From assembly GCA_964390725.1 (NCBI GenBank), contig CAYMIW010000011.1, positions 1 through 64,000 of the forward strand: 64,000 bases of DNA. Direction: 5' to 3'. This document shows positions 8,706 to 17,528 of the stretch, piece by piece. This DNA is from JAABTH01 sp964390725. GTDB taxonomy: Bacteria > Bacillota > Dethiobacteria > DTU022. Each line of letters opens with the position of its first letter. Position 1 is the stretch's first letter. Under the pieces are notes generated by a model. That model had not been told where the DNA came from. It did not search any database and saw only the letters and a list, made by a program, of their open reading frames with translations. Position numbers and translations under genes: made by a program.

Positions 8706-9971
8706 TTGGATGTTATGGATATATTAAAACAAAAAGTTGAATCTATGGAAGATGAGATGGTTGATTATGCAAAGCAATTAATATCATACCCATCTACATC
8801 CGGTAAGGAATATGATGCACAACTGTTTGTTAAAAGTGTTCTCGAAGACTTAGGGTTCAATGATATTGATTTATGGGAACCTGATATTGAGGATTTAAAA
8901 GATCACGAAGCATTTATCTCGTCAAGATCAAATTTTAACAATAGTCCAAATGTTGTCGGTACTCTTAATGGAAGTGGAGAAGGAAAATCAATTATATTGA
9001 ATAGCCATATTGATGTTGTTCCTGAAGGCGATAAAGAACTATGGACCCACCACCCCTACAAGGCTGTGGTAAAAGATGGGCTGATCTATGGTCGTGGTGT
9101 TTCGGACATGAAAGGAACAAAAGCCGCTATTTTTATCGCATTGAAAGCACTCCAAGAGATTGATATTAAACTACAGGGCAATGTAGTTTTTCAAAGCGTG
9201 ATTGAAGAAGAAACAGGTAGTGCTGGAACCTTGGCCTGTGCATTAAAAGGATATAGTGCAGATGCTGCCATTATCCCTGAACCAAGTGCTTTTAAGATAT
9301 GTCCGGCACAACAAGGTTCGGCTTGGTTTAGAATTCAAGTAGATGGAAAAGCAGCGCATGGGGGAACAAGATACCATGGCGTTAGTGCCATAGAAAATGC
9401 TTGCTATTTATTAGAGACTTTAAAAGAGTTAGAAAGTATTAGAAACAAAAAATATAAAAATGAATTATATGCAGGCAATCCAATACCTTTTTGTATCAAT
9501 GTTGGCAAGTTGAATGGAGGAGAATGGCCTTCATCTGTTGCCGAGAAGGCGATAATTGAAGGAAGGCTTGGAATACCACCAGGCGAAACAATTGACTCAG
9601 CAAAAGCTTCTCTAGAAGAATGGATCAAAGAGTCATCGAGTAAAATAGCATATCTTAAAGATTACCAACCAAAAGTTGAGTGGTTTGGTGCTTTTTGGGG
9701 GTCTTCGGCAATAGATCGAGATCACCCAATCGTTCTAACCGCTAAGTCAGCATATAGACAGGTATTTTCCAAAGAAGCAACAATAATAGGGACACCATGG
9801 GCAACTGATGCCAGGATACTGACAGAGTTTGCCAATACCCCTGCTCTAGTTTTTGGCCCAGGCATTACTGCTCACTGTCCTGATGAACATATTTCTGTAA
9901 AAAGCCTGAAAGACTATGCTTTGATTTTAGCAAATATCCTTGTCAATTGGTGCGGTGTGGAGGATCAATAA
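8706..9971 (+). CDS. M20-family metallohydrolase (ArgE/DapE/ACY1 type)
   Basis: 421 residues from TTG 8706, which has AGGGGGTG upstream. Zinc-site motifs are present in order: NSHIDVVP, GRGVSDMKGTKA, IEEETGSAG, IPEPSAF and AHCPDEH, with a lid/dimerisation domain between. The family hydrolyses amide bonds of N-acyl amino acids or dipeptides. Its place between CoA-transferase and thiolase genes is unusual; an N-acylated or amino-keto compound feeding into acetoacetyl-CoA would explain it, but the substrate cannot be read from the sequence. Confidence 0.88.
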   Translation: MDVMDILKQKVESMEDEMVDYAKQLISYPSTSGKEYDAQLFVKSVLEDLGFNDIDLWEPDIEDLKDHEAFISSRSNFNNSPNVVGTLNGSGEGKSIILNSHIDVVPEGDKELWTHHPYKAVVKDGLIYGRGVSDMKGTKAAIFIALKALQEIDIKLQGNVVFQSVIEEETGSAGTLACALKGYSADAAIIPEPSAFKICPAQQGSAWFRIQVDGKAAHGGTRYHGVSAIENACYLLETLKELESIRNKKYKNELYAGNPIPFCINVGKLNGGEWPSSVAEKAIIEGRLGIPPGETIDSAKASLEEWIKESSSKIAYLKDYQPKVEWFGAFWGSSAIDRDHPIVLTAKSAYRQVFSKEATIIGTPWATDARILTEFANTPALVFGPGITAHCPDEHISVKSLKDYALILANILVNWCGVEDQ

Positions 9972-9991
9972 TTTTACTGGGAGGTAATAAC

Positions 9992-11161
9992 ATGAAAAAT
10001 GCAGTTATCGTATCTGCCCTTAGAACCCCAGTTGGTAGATATAAAGGTGCGTTATCTTCTATTCCCGCTTATAAATTAGGCGCAATAGTTGTAGAAGAAG
10101 CTGTTAAACAAACTAAGCTTGAACCTGATCAGGTTGATCAGGTGATATTTGGCAACCTGTTTTCTCATGATATAGCTAATATGGCTCGCATGGTTTCTTT
10201 AGAGGCCGGACTTCCGGTCCAACTACCAGGTATAACGCTTGATCGACAATGCAGCTCATCACTTGATGCCATAGCATACGCTAGCTTGCTAATACAGTGC
10301 GGATATGCTCAAATTGTAATTGCAGGCGGATGTGAAAGTGATTCTACGCGGCCCTTTGTTATGGAAAAACAAGCGGATGCTTTTCCCCGTATTCCGCCAA
10401 GTTTCTTAAACTTAAAACTGGCGCCTGAAAAAGTAGGTGATCCGCCGATGGGCATAACTGCTGAAAATGTCGCAATTGAGTACAGCGTTGGTAGAGATGA
10501 GTGCGATGAATTTGCCTTAAATAGTCACAAAAAGGCTGCTACTGCTTGGGATGCAGGTTTTTTTGACAACCATGTGGTTCCTGTAGAAATAGCATTACCA
10601 AAAGGTGAAAAAGTTGTAATTAGTAAAGATGAAACAGTGCGACCTGACACTATGCTTGAAAAATTAAAGAAATTGAGGCCTGCTTTTCAAGAAAATGGCG
10701 TCGTTACAGCTGGAAACAGTTCACCTATGAGTGACGGTGCTGCTGCGGTGATCATTATGGAAGAGAAGCTTGCAGAAAAAATGGGATTAGATGTGCTAGC
10801 TATGTTTAAAAATTATACTGTTGCTGGTGTTGATCCAAAGCTTATGGGGATTGGGCCTGTTCCAGCTACAAATGCATTATTAGATAAAGAAGGCTTGAGC
10901 ATCGATGATATAGATTTAATTGAGCTTAACGAAGCTTTCGCTGCCCAATCTATTCCATGTATCAAAGAACTGGGTATAGATAGCAGCCGACTTAATGTAA
11001 ACGGCGGTGCTATTGCATTAGGGCATCCATTAGCTGCATCAGGCGCGATTGTAACAGCAAGACTTGTTTTTGAAATGAAAAACAGAGATGCAACAAAAGG
11101 TTTGGTAACATTTTGTTGTGGTGGTGGTCAGGGTGTAGCGCTGCTTTTTACAAGGAAGTAA
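9992..11161 (+). CDS. Acetyl-CoA acetyltransferase (thiolase)
   Basis: 389 residues. Start ATG 9992 (KNAVIVSALRTPVGRY follows) has GGGAGG at the right distance; an upstream in-frame ATG at 9947 lies inside the M20 gene and would add a non-conserved tail. Active-site cysteine in DRQCSSSLDA, the GHPLAASGA histidine motif and a terminal cysteine in CCGGGQG are all present. It cleaves acetoacetyl-CoA or longer 3-ketoacyl-CoA with CoA to give acetyl-CoA, completing the uptake-activation-cleavage pathway of this operon. Confidence 0.93.
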   Translation: MKNAVIVSALRTPVGRYKGALSSIPAYKLGAIVVEEAVKQTKLEPDQVDQVIFGNLFSHDIANMARMVSLEAGLPVQLPGITLDRQCSSSLDAIAYASLLIQCGYAQIVIAGGCESDSTRPFVMEKQADAFPRIPPSFLNLKLAPEKVGDPPMGITAENVAIEYSVGRDECDEFALNSHKKAATAWDAGFFDNHVVPVEIALPKGEKVVISKDETVRPDTMLEKLKKLRPAFQENGVVTAGNSSPMSDGAAAVIIMEEKLAEKMGLDVLAMFKNYTVAGVDPKLMGIGPVPATNALLDKEGLSIDDIDLIELNEAFAAQSIPCIKELGIDSSRLNVNGGAIALGHPLAASGAIVTARLVFEMKNRDATKGLVTFCCGGGQGVALLFTRK

Positions 11162-11184
11162 ACAGCTTATCAACTCTGCACAAA

Positions 11185-11226
11185 TGTCGGGTTGCTTGAT
11201 GTAAAATATAATAAAACAACCCGGCA
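11185..11226 (+). terminator. Hairpin after the thiolase gene
   Basis: TGTCGGGTTG and CAACCCGGCA pair over ten positions (one wobble) with a 22-base AT-rich loop. T-richness afterwards is modest, so it is at best a weak terminator. Confidence 0.45.
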
Positions 11227-11336
11227 TATGCTTTTATGATGATGCTTTTCAACAATGCAAATTAATAAATTTTGTTTATTATTTACGGGACAAATAAAAG
11301 CTTGGCCTTAGCATGTTTATAAGAAAGGAGTAAAAC

Positions 11337-11963
11337 ATGACTAGGAAAAGAGTTGGGTTAGTCGTTTTTGATAATGTTGAGGTTCTAGATTTTTGTGGAC
11401 CGTTTGAAGTCTTTTCTGCCACCCGTATCGATGAAAACAAAAGACAAGACACTCTTTCACCGTTTGAAACTGTATTAATTGCTGAAAAGGTGCAACCGAT
11501 AATTGCGACTGGAAATATGAAAGTTATACCCGACTATAGTTTTGATACTTGTCCAAAGATAGATATACTGATCGTCCCAGGCGGATTTGGCACAAGAAAA
11601 GAGTCTAAAAATCCTGTTATGTTAGAATGGCTAAAAGTGAAAAATGACGAGGTTGAATTGGTTGCATCTGTTTGTACGGGTTCCTTACTGCTCGGCTACT
11701 GTGGTTTACTAAATAGACTCTCTGCTACAACACACTGGCTTTTACTTGATTGGATGCATAACAATTTTCCTAATGTAAACGTAGTTCGTGACGAACATGT
11801 AATTGAACAGGGGCGAATAATTACCTCTGCTGGTATTTCTGCCGGTATTGATATGGCTTTAATAGTTGTGGCTCGTTATTACGGCATCGAAATAGCAAAA
11901 AATACTGCAAAATATATGGAATATCCATACCCTGAAAATAATAAACGAAGGATAGCTATTTAA
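11337..11963 (+). CDS. DJ-1/PfpI-family protein
   Basis: 208 residues with the class I glutamine-amidotransferase-like fold: GLVVFDNVEVLDFCGPFEVF at the N-terminus, DILIVPGGFGTR, and the nucleophile elbow SVCTGSLLLG with its cysteine, followed by ATTHW. This subgroup includes isonitrile hydratase-like proteins and the sensor part of GlxA/FtrA regulators, but no AraC DNA-binding domain follows here. ATG 11337 has AAAGGAG upstream. It shares the AT-rich composition of the ato operon but is separated by 175 bases. Substrate unknown. Confidence 0.85.
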   Translation: MTRKRVGLVVFDNVEVLDFCGPFEVFSATRIDENKRQDTLSPFETVLIAEKVQPIIATGNMKVIPDYSFDTCPKIDILIVPGGFGTRKESKNPVMLEWLKVKNDEVELVASVCTGSLLLGYCGLLNRLSATTHWLLLDWMHNNFPNVNVVRDEHVIEQGRIITSAGISAGIDMALIVVARYYGIEIAKNTAKYMEYPYPENNKRRIAI

Positions 11964-12356
11964 ACAAATATTTGCAAACACCAAAGGATATCTATCTCTG
12001 GAAAACTTGAATGCGCTTTTATCCAAAGCCATTATATATAATTCAAAGAGCGAAACCTAAAATGACTAAACATTTTCCCCCACTGTGGCCAGCTGAATAA
12101 TGTTGTGCGCCATATTGTATCTGCTTGTAATAGAATGTATGCTGCAGTTTTATATTTTAATAGCCACTATGCTTGCTTATATTCCATAAGTATTTATTAG
12201 CTGTGCCAATAACGATAATTATTGAGACTCGCAAAGCCTCATACAAACAATCGGCCTTTAACCCTCGAAATGCGTCTCAAAATATACTTTCAATTCAAAG
12301 TTGCGCTAACCCTCCTATTATGATACTCTGCAAACAACAGAAGGGGGGAGGCGCTG
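11964..12356. other. Intergenic stretch at the left edge of the defence island
   Basis: About 390 bases with no supported gene. A GC-rich patch at 12073-12090 (TTTTCCCCCACTGTGGCC) reminds me of terminal repeats of some IS21-type elements, but no partner end or transposase was found, so this is only a suggestion. Confidence 0.3.
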
Positions 12357-12914
12357 ATGAAGTTTGGCTATGCCCGTGTTTCAACCAGAGATCAGAACCT
12401 GGATGCCCAGCTCGATGCCCTGACCGCTGCCGGCTGCGACAAAATTGTTACCGAAAAGGTCAGCGGTAACGGCAGCAAGGAAAGACCGGAGCTCGATCGC
12501 CTGGTTGAAAACTTAAGAGAGGGCGACACCCTGGTTGTTTATAAACTCGACCGCCTGGGCCGCTCGACCTTTAAGCTGCTGGGTCTCACCGAATCATTGC
12601 AGGAGCGAGGTGTTGAATTTGTTTCCCTGAAAGACCAGATAGACACCAGCAGCGCCATCGGCAAGGCTATGTTCCGAATGCTGGCTGTCCTGGCCGAGAT
12701 GGAACGCGAATTGATCGTGGAAAGAACCCAGGCAGGCCTACAGGCGGCCCGCAAAAGGGGCCGCATCGGTGGAAGGCCGCGGGTGGATGGAAAAGCGGTG
12801 GAGAAGGCCCTGAAGCTTTATTCGTCGAAAGAATATAGTGTAGCAGAGATTACTGAAATGACTGGGGTTTCGAAAGCAACACTTTACCGGAGGCTTAAAG
12901 AATATAGTGCTTGA
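12357..12914 (+). CDS. Serine recombinase (resolvase/invertase family)
   Basis: 185 residues: catalytic serine in GYARVSTRDQNLDAQ (Ser at about 9), the conserved KLDRLGRS block, the E-helix with EMERELIVERT, and a C-terminal helix-turn-helix (SVAEITEMTGVSKATLYRRL). It is complete and of normal length for a Tn3-type resolvase or Hin/Pin invertase. ATG 12357 follows a GGGGGGAGG site. It is at the left end of the nuclease/helicase island, and three decayed relatives of it occur downstream, so it probably belongs to the element that gathered these genes. Confidence 0.93.
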   Translation: MKFGYARVSTRDQNLDAQLDALTAAGCDKIVTEKVSGNGSKERPELDRLVENLREGDTLVVYKLDRLGRSTFKLLGLTESLQERGVEFVSLKDQIDTSSAIGKAMFRMLAVLAEMERELIVERTQAGLQAARKRGRIGGRPRVDGKAVEKALKLYSSKEYSVAEITEMTGVSKATLYRRLKEYSA

Positions 12915-12978
12915 GATAAGAGTCGATATCAAGCGCTTGGTTTTATTTAACAGGTATTTAAAACCGGCAATAATAATA

Positions 12979-13229
12979 TGCTCGTGTTCATGCTGACCAC
13001 CCAGGGTACCGTTGCCGATATAGAGCTTGAGCTGACCTAATAGCGGATCCGCGAAAGTATGGCCATAGCAAAAAATTATGGCACCAAGTTCGGCCGCCGT
13101 CGCGGCAGATACCGGTTATCTTTAATTTAAGAAGTATTATCCGATGAGGTGAGACGTGGATATTACTGTTACAGATTTTGCCAAACCTATAGAGGATAGT
13201 AGACTAAAGCTTTATCAGTATATATAAGA
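12979..13229 (+). pseudogene. Serine-recombinase remnant A
   Basis: Translating 12979-13128 gives a degenerate recombinase middle: GTVADIELELT, two stops, then RIRESMAIAKNYGTKFGRRR. A second piece at about 13158-13229 reads ITVTDFAKPIEDSRLKLYQY, equivalent to the C-terminal helix-turn-helix. Frame and stops rule out function. It is not a copy of the intact gene next door and resembles remnant C at 22092-22205 more closely. The remaining 13230-13404 stretch holds nothing recognised. Confidence 0.7.
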
Positions 13230-13404
13230 AAAGGTAGTTAAATATATTTTAAGCATTTAGCATAAAATTACATGTACTAAGAATTACTACAATGAATAAT
13301 GTATAAGCACACGATCCTTTTGCTATTTGTATTTAGGGTTAAAACATATTATGCGTAATTCTGGTTTTAACCTGTAAGCTTGCATTCAATTAAAATACGA
13401 AAGG

Positions 13405-15408
13405 ATGAAAAATTTAACAATGAAGATCGAAATGGTTACTATAGAGAATTTCCGTTGCTTTGGACCGAGAGGCTGTAAAATCAAGTTCGAAAGCTGCATT
13501 ACGTCGTTTGTTGGCGGCAATGGCAGCGGTAAGACCGCCGTTTTCCAGGCGCTGTCACGCCTTTTCGGAGTCACACCCACGCAACGAAATGTAAAGCGCC
13601 AAGACTTCCATTTGCCTATTGATCAGCAAGAACTTTTGTCTGATGCGACTCTTTCTATAGAGGTGCTCTTCGCCTTTCCCGAACTTGAAGGCCTTGATGA
13701 AGATGATGCCGAAAAAGCAGTCCCTGAGTTTTTTAATCAGATGGCCGCTTCTGCCCCGGGTGCACCACTTAAAGCAAGGATGAGACTGCAGGCAACATGG
13801 TCCAACGATGGTACGCCGGAAGGCAGCATAGAGGAAGATCTTCGATGGATAGCCACACTCAATGACGATTTCGAGTGGGAGGAATGCAAACGGGTCCAAG
13901 CAGTGGAACGCGGATCAATCCAGTTTGTTTATGTCCCGGCTGCCCGCAACGCTGTGGAGCAAGTTACAGCTTTGCTTAAGGGTCGCCTGTGGCAGGCTGC
14001 TAAATGGTCGGATCAGTTCCAGAGCGATACCGCGGCAAGCGCCCAAGCGATTCAACAACAGTTTGAGTGCGAAGAGCCTGCGCGCTTTGTGAAAGAGCGC
14101 CTCGTCAGGCGTTGGCAGCAGCTTAACCAAGCAGATACAGACACTACGCCAGTTTTGCGCTTAGTTGAAAGGCAGTTCGAGGAATTAATCCGCAAAGCCG
14201 AGTTCGCTTTTTTCCCAGACGAGGCGGGAAAGGAACGTACACTTGCGGATCTAAGTGACGGTCAGCGCTCCCTCTTCCATATTGCGCTTACGTCAGTGAC
14301 CTTAGAGGTCGAGAAGGATTTATTTGCACAGGTGGCCAATGAGTGCTCATTTGACCATGATAAGCTGCGGCGCACGAGCCTCACGATTCTTGCAATCGAA
14401 GAACCCGAAAATCATCTTTCGCCTTTCTTACTATCTCGCATTGTCTTGCAGGCACGGGAGATCGGCACCTTATCGTCGGCACAGGTCGCGCTTTCTAGCC
14501 ATTCGTCAGGTATACTCAGTCGAATAGAGCCAGAGGAGGTGCGCTATTTTCGCTTAGACCGTACAGTGCGACGCGCACATGTCCGGGAACTTACACTACC
14601 AGAGGACAATGAAGAAGTCAGTCAGTATGTTCGACTCGCTATAAGGGCCTATCCGGAGCTCTATTTCGCTCGCTTCGTCATTCTTGGTGAAGGCGAATCC
14701 GAGCGTATAGCAATTCCGAAGATGGCTGAAGCCTTGGGTGTTCAGCTTGATCCATCTTTTGTGCCGATAGTGCCGTTAGGTGGAAGATATGTCAGCCACT
14801 TTTGGAGACTTCTCAGCGATCTTAAAATACCTTACGCGACCTTACTTGATCTTGATCTTGGAAGGAAGCACGGCGCTGCTTCCCTAGTCGCAGATGTTAT
14901 CTCCAAGTTGGGAGAGATCAATAATGATCTCAGTAATAATACCTATGTACAAGACGGCATAATAGATCTTGCCGAGGTGGGTGCTATAGAGGACAGAGAT
15001 CTAATAGATGAAGGCGAGGAGAATATCTGGCTAAAGGCTCTGAGAGAGGAAGGAATATACTTCTCTTTTCCACTCGATCTCGATTTTGCAATGCTGAACG
15101 CTTTTCCGGACGCCTATCAGAAACTTAAACCTGGTGGGAGCGGGCCGCATGATGGAGTCGATGCGATTTGCAAAAAGAAAGCGGTAACTCTTAAAAAAGG
15201 TGGGAATTCTGAGCTTTATGATGATAATTATAACAACGAGTTCAAATGGTATCCGTACCTATTTCTCAACCGAAGCAAACCAGAGTCGCATATCGCTGCG
15301 CTTGCCCGCATTAAAGATGATGACCTCGCAAAAAAAATGCCCGCTGAACTGAGAGCACTAATCGAGCACGTGAAGAATGCGCTTGCTTTGGAGGTTGATA
15401 ATTCATGA
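13405..15408 (+). CDS. GajA-like OLD-family ATP-dependent endonuclease (Gabija-type)
   Basis: 667 residues. The ABC/SMC-type ATPase half has Walker A GGNGSGKT (37-44), a signature-like LSDGQRSLF, Walker B AIEEPENHLSP and an H-loop (LSSHSSGIL). The C-terminal half is a TOPRIM nuclease, with the acidic residue in ILGEGESER and the DLDLG acidic pair. This ATPase-TOPRIM order defines OLD nucleases. An immediately following UvrD-like helicase defines class 2 OLD, the GajA of Gabija anti-phage systems. It is somewhat longer than well-studied GajA (about 580). In Gabija, GajA cuts DNA when nucleotides are depleted and works with GajB. Start ATG 13405; ATG 13420 is an alternative, and neither has an ideal ribosome site. 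Confidence 0.85.
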   Translation: MKNLTMKIEMVTIENFRCFGPRGCKIKFESCITSFVGGNGSGKTAVFQALSRLFGVTPTQRNVKRQDFHLPIDQQELLSDATLSIEVLFAFPELEGLDEDDAEKAVPEFFNQMAASAPGAPLKARMRLQATWSNDGTPEGSIEEDLRWIATLNDDFEWEECKRVQAVERGSIQFVYVPAARNAVEQVTALLKGRLWQAAKWSDQFQSDTAASAQAIQQQFECEEPARFVKERLVRRWQQLNQADTDTTPVLRLVERQFEELIRKAEFAFFPDEAGKERTLADLSDGQRSLFHIALTSVTLEVEKDLFAQVANECSFDHDKLRRTSLTILAIEEPENHLSPFLLSRIVLQAREIGTLSSAQVALSSHSSGILSRIEPEEVRYFRLDRTVRRAHVRELTLPEDNEEVSQYVRLAIRAYPELYFARFVILGEGESERIAIPKMAEALGVQLDPSFVPIVPLGGRYVSHFWRLLSDLKIPYATLLDLDLGRKHGAASLVADVISKLGEINNDLSNNTYVQDGIIDLAEVGAIEDRDLIDEGEENIWLKALREEGIYFSFPLDLDFAMLNAFPDAYQKLKPGGSGPHDGVDAICKKKAVTLKKGGNSELYDDNYNNEFKWYPYLFLNRSKPESHIAALARIKDDDLAKKMPAELRALIEHVKNALALEVDNS

Positions 15409-17258
15409 ACCTCGTACGACCCGAAGACTGGAGACCGCAAAGAATCGATGATCTTGAGCCACGAGCATGGGAGGCTTTGAGGCTAACGGCGCAAAGCGTT
15501 CTCGTTACTGCAGGAGCAGGAGCAGGAAAAACGGAATTTTTGGCACAAAAGGCAACTTATCTTCTACAGACTGGTTTGTGCCCTTCTTCGAAACGCATAC
15601 TCGCCATCAGCTTCAAGCGCGATGCAGCCCGCAATCTTTCAGAACGGGTAGCGGAGCGCTGTCCACCTGAACAAGCACGGCGTTTCAACTCCTATACATT
15701 CGATGCATTTACGAAGAACTTTGTGGATCGTTTCCGCATGACGATTCCAGAACCCTACTGTCCCCCGGCCGACTATCAAATTGTGACTCCACGTAGGGAT
15801 GACTACACAGAGTTTCTGGATAGATATAATTATCGAGGCGTTAGGCCCCAACAATTCGAAAATGCAATAACTAACGGTCGATTGCCGATCGCCCATGAAG
15901 GATCGGAACTACAGCGCGCGGTTGCGGAGTATTGGCGCTCTCAATACAAAGACTATGGCCACGTTTTATTGACGTTTCCAATGATTAATCGGCTAACTGA
16001 ATTTTTAATTCGAGAAAATCCGTTGATCCTCAAAGCCCTGCTGATCACTTATCCGGTTGTCTTTCTCGACGAGTTCCAGGACACTACATTTGCACAATTT
16101 CAGCTTCTATGTACCGCATTTGATGGAAGTAAGTCTATTTTTACAGCAGTAGGTGATGACAAGCAGCGTATCATGGTATGGGCTGGCGCTATGATAGACG
16201 CTTTCGCAAAGTTCGAGCAGCAGTTCAACGCACAAAGGATCTCACTTATTTCCAACTGGCGCTCGCATGAGGATCTTGTCCGCATTCAACACGCCATTGC
16301 TATCAGGATAGATCCCACAGTCGAGGAGCCTGAGGCTCGTGCCGAACGACTGGTTGACGGTGAAATTGCGGCGATCTGGGAATTTGCGAACGAGGATGAG
16401 GAAAGCGACTGCCTTGCGCAGTGGATTAAATATGAGGTAGAAGAAGGCACTGTCGAGCCCCATCACATTGCTATTCTTGTGCGTATGCACGCTGATTTAG
16501 TAGAGAGCAAGCTTTCGCATGCGTTCGAAGCACACGGTATCAGACTGCGGAACGTCGCTCGCAATGTGGGCGGCATAGCAATCCAAGAGCTGCTTAGTGA
16601 AGACTTGACCCAGATACTTTTGCGTCTGTTGCGTCTTGGCGCGGCAGAAAGAAGTCCGGAGGATTGGAACGCCGTTCTGCGAGACTTGCAATTCCTCGAA
16701 GCTGTAGATCTTGCTGATGAGGCGAAGTTGTGGCGGCTGCAACAGCGAATCCAAGGGTTCGTGCGTGAATTTCGACGGAAAATGCGGGATATAGAACCAA
16801 TATCGGATTCTGCAACCGAAGTCGCACGTGCGGCACTCGAATTCATTGGAGAGCAACTTCTTCGCCGAGAATTTCCTTTCTATCAGCGGCAGTCTGATTT
16901 TGATCGTGTCTGGAATGGTTTTGTGTTACTTCTGCAAGAATGCCTCGCATGCTGCGAAACTTGGACAGCTGCACTTGATGAATTTGAAGGCATAGATCAG
17001 ATTACGCTCATGACAATTCACAAGAGTAAGGGCCTCGAATTTCACACAATGATCTTCTATGGTCTCGACAATCAGACATGGTGGAGTCTCACACCCAACC
17101 GCACTGAGGAACTGAACTCCTTCTTCGTAGCTTTTACTCGTGCACGTCAAAGAGCCTTCTTTACGTTGTGCGTCGACCGTGGCCAACCTGTGAGCTGGAT
17201 TGAAAAACTTCTTGTTCCTGTTGGAGTTCGGAAACGCAATTTCTATAACGTCTTGTAG
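15405..17258 (+). CDS. GajB-like UvrD/PcrA-type helicase (Gabija-type)
   Basis: 617 residues, starting in an ATGA overlap with the nuclease gene, so the two are translationally coupled. Superfamily 1 motifs in order: Walker A TAGAGAGKTEF (about 36-43), Ia AISFKRDAARNL, II LDEFQDT (about 222), III VGDDKQRIMVWAGA, IV NWRSHEDL, V TIHKSKGLEFH and VI VAFTRARQRAFF. All look intact. UvrD-like proteins unwind or translocate on DNA; as a partner of an OLD nuclease the expected role is phage defence, sensing or processing DNA ends for the nuclease. It is longer than typical GajB (about 500), so a variant subtype is possible. Confidence 0.88.
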   Translation: MNLVRPEDWRPQRIDDLEPRAWEALRLTAQSVLVTAGAGAGKTEFLAQKATYLLQTGLCPSSKRILAISFKRDAARNLSERVAERCPPEQARRFNSYTFDAFTKNFVDRFRMTIPEPYCPPADYQIVTPRRDDYTEFLDRYNYRGVRPQQFENAITNGRLPIAHEGSELQRAVAEYWRSQYKDYGHVLLTFPMINRLTEFLIRENPLILKALLITYPVVFLDEFQDTTFAQFQLLCTAFDGSKSIFTAVGDDKQRIMVWAGAMIDAFAKFEQQFNAQRISLISNWRSHEDLVRIQHAIAIRIDPTVEEPEARAERLVDGEIAAIWEFANEDEESDCLAQWIKYEVEEGTVEPHHIAILVRMHADLVESKLSHAFEAHGIRLRNVARNVGGIAIQELLSEDLTQILLRLLRLGAAERSPEDWNAVLRDLQFLEAVDLADEAKLWRLQQRIQGFVREFRRKMRDIEPISDSATEVARAALEFIGEQLLRREFPFYQRQSDFDRVWNGFVLLLQECLACCETWTAALDEFEGIDQITLMTIHKSKGLEFHTMIFYGLDNQTWWSLTPNRTEELNSFFVAFTRARQRAFFTLCVDRGQPVSWIEKLLVPVGVRKRNFYNVL

Positions 17259-17431
17259 TGAGGGAGTCCTTCGTTTCGAAAGCATAATTTGCAATCTAAT
17301 TGCTTCTGCCTTACAAGATTATAGCATCATACTAATAAGCAACTTATAATTAGGACAGAGTAGATACATGGACTTAATGAGAACACATTCAATTGAAAAG
17401 ATGGATATAGTCTGGGGTAAAAATAGTTATT

Positions 17432-17500
17432 TTAAAAACCTGCTTAAGTATGCTATCTATCTTAGGAGCTGTGGCCGAGATGGAGCGCCAGCTGATAACG
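17432..17500 (+). pseudogene. Serine-recombinase remnant B
   Basis: In one frame the DNA reads MLSILGAVAEMERQLI, the conserved E-helix region of serine recombinases. Neither the catalytic domain nor the C-terminus is present here. It ends just before sbcD. Remnant C, holding only a recombinase C-terminus, lies directly after sbcC, so B and C may be the two halves of one gene split by the sbcDC insertion. Confidence 0.65.
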
Positions 17501-17528
17501 AATTTCCACAGGAAAGCGGGGATACCCA

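Noticed and set aside
12073..12090. IS21-type terminal repeat
   Set aside because: Only one short resemblance; no second end, no transposase, no target duplication.
12173..12469. 98-codon frame overlapping the recombinase start
   Set aside because: Covers the ribosome site and start of a well-supported gene in another frame; no homology visible.
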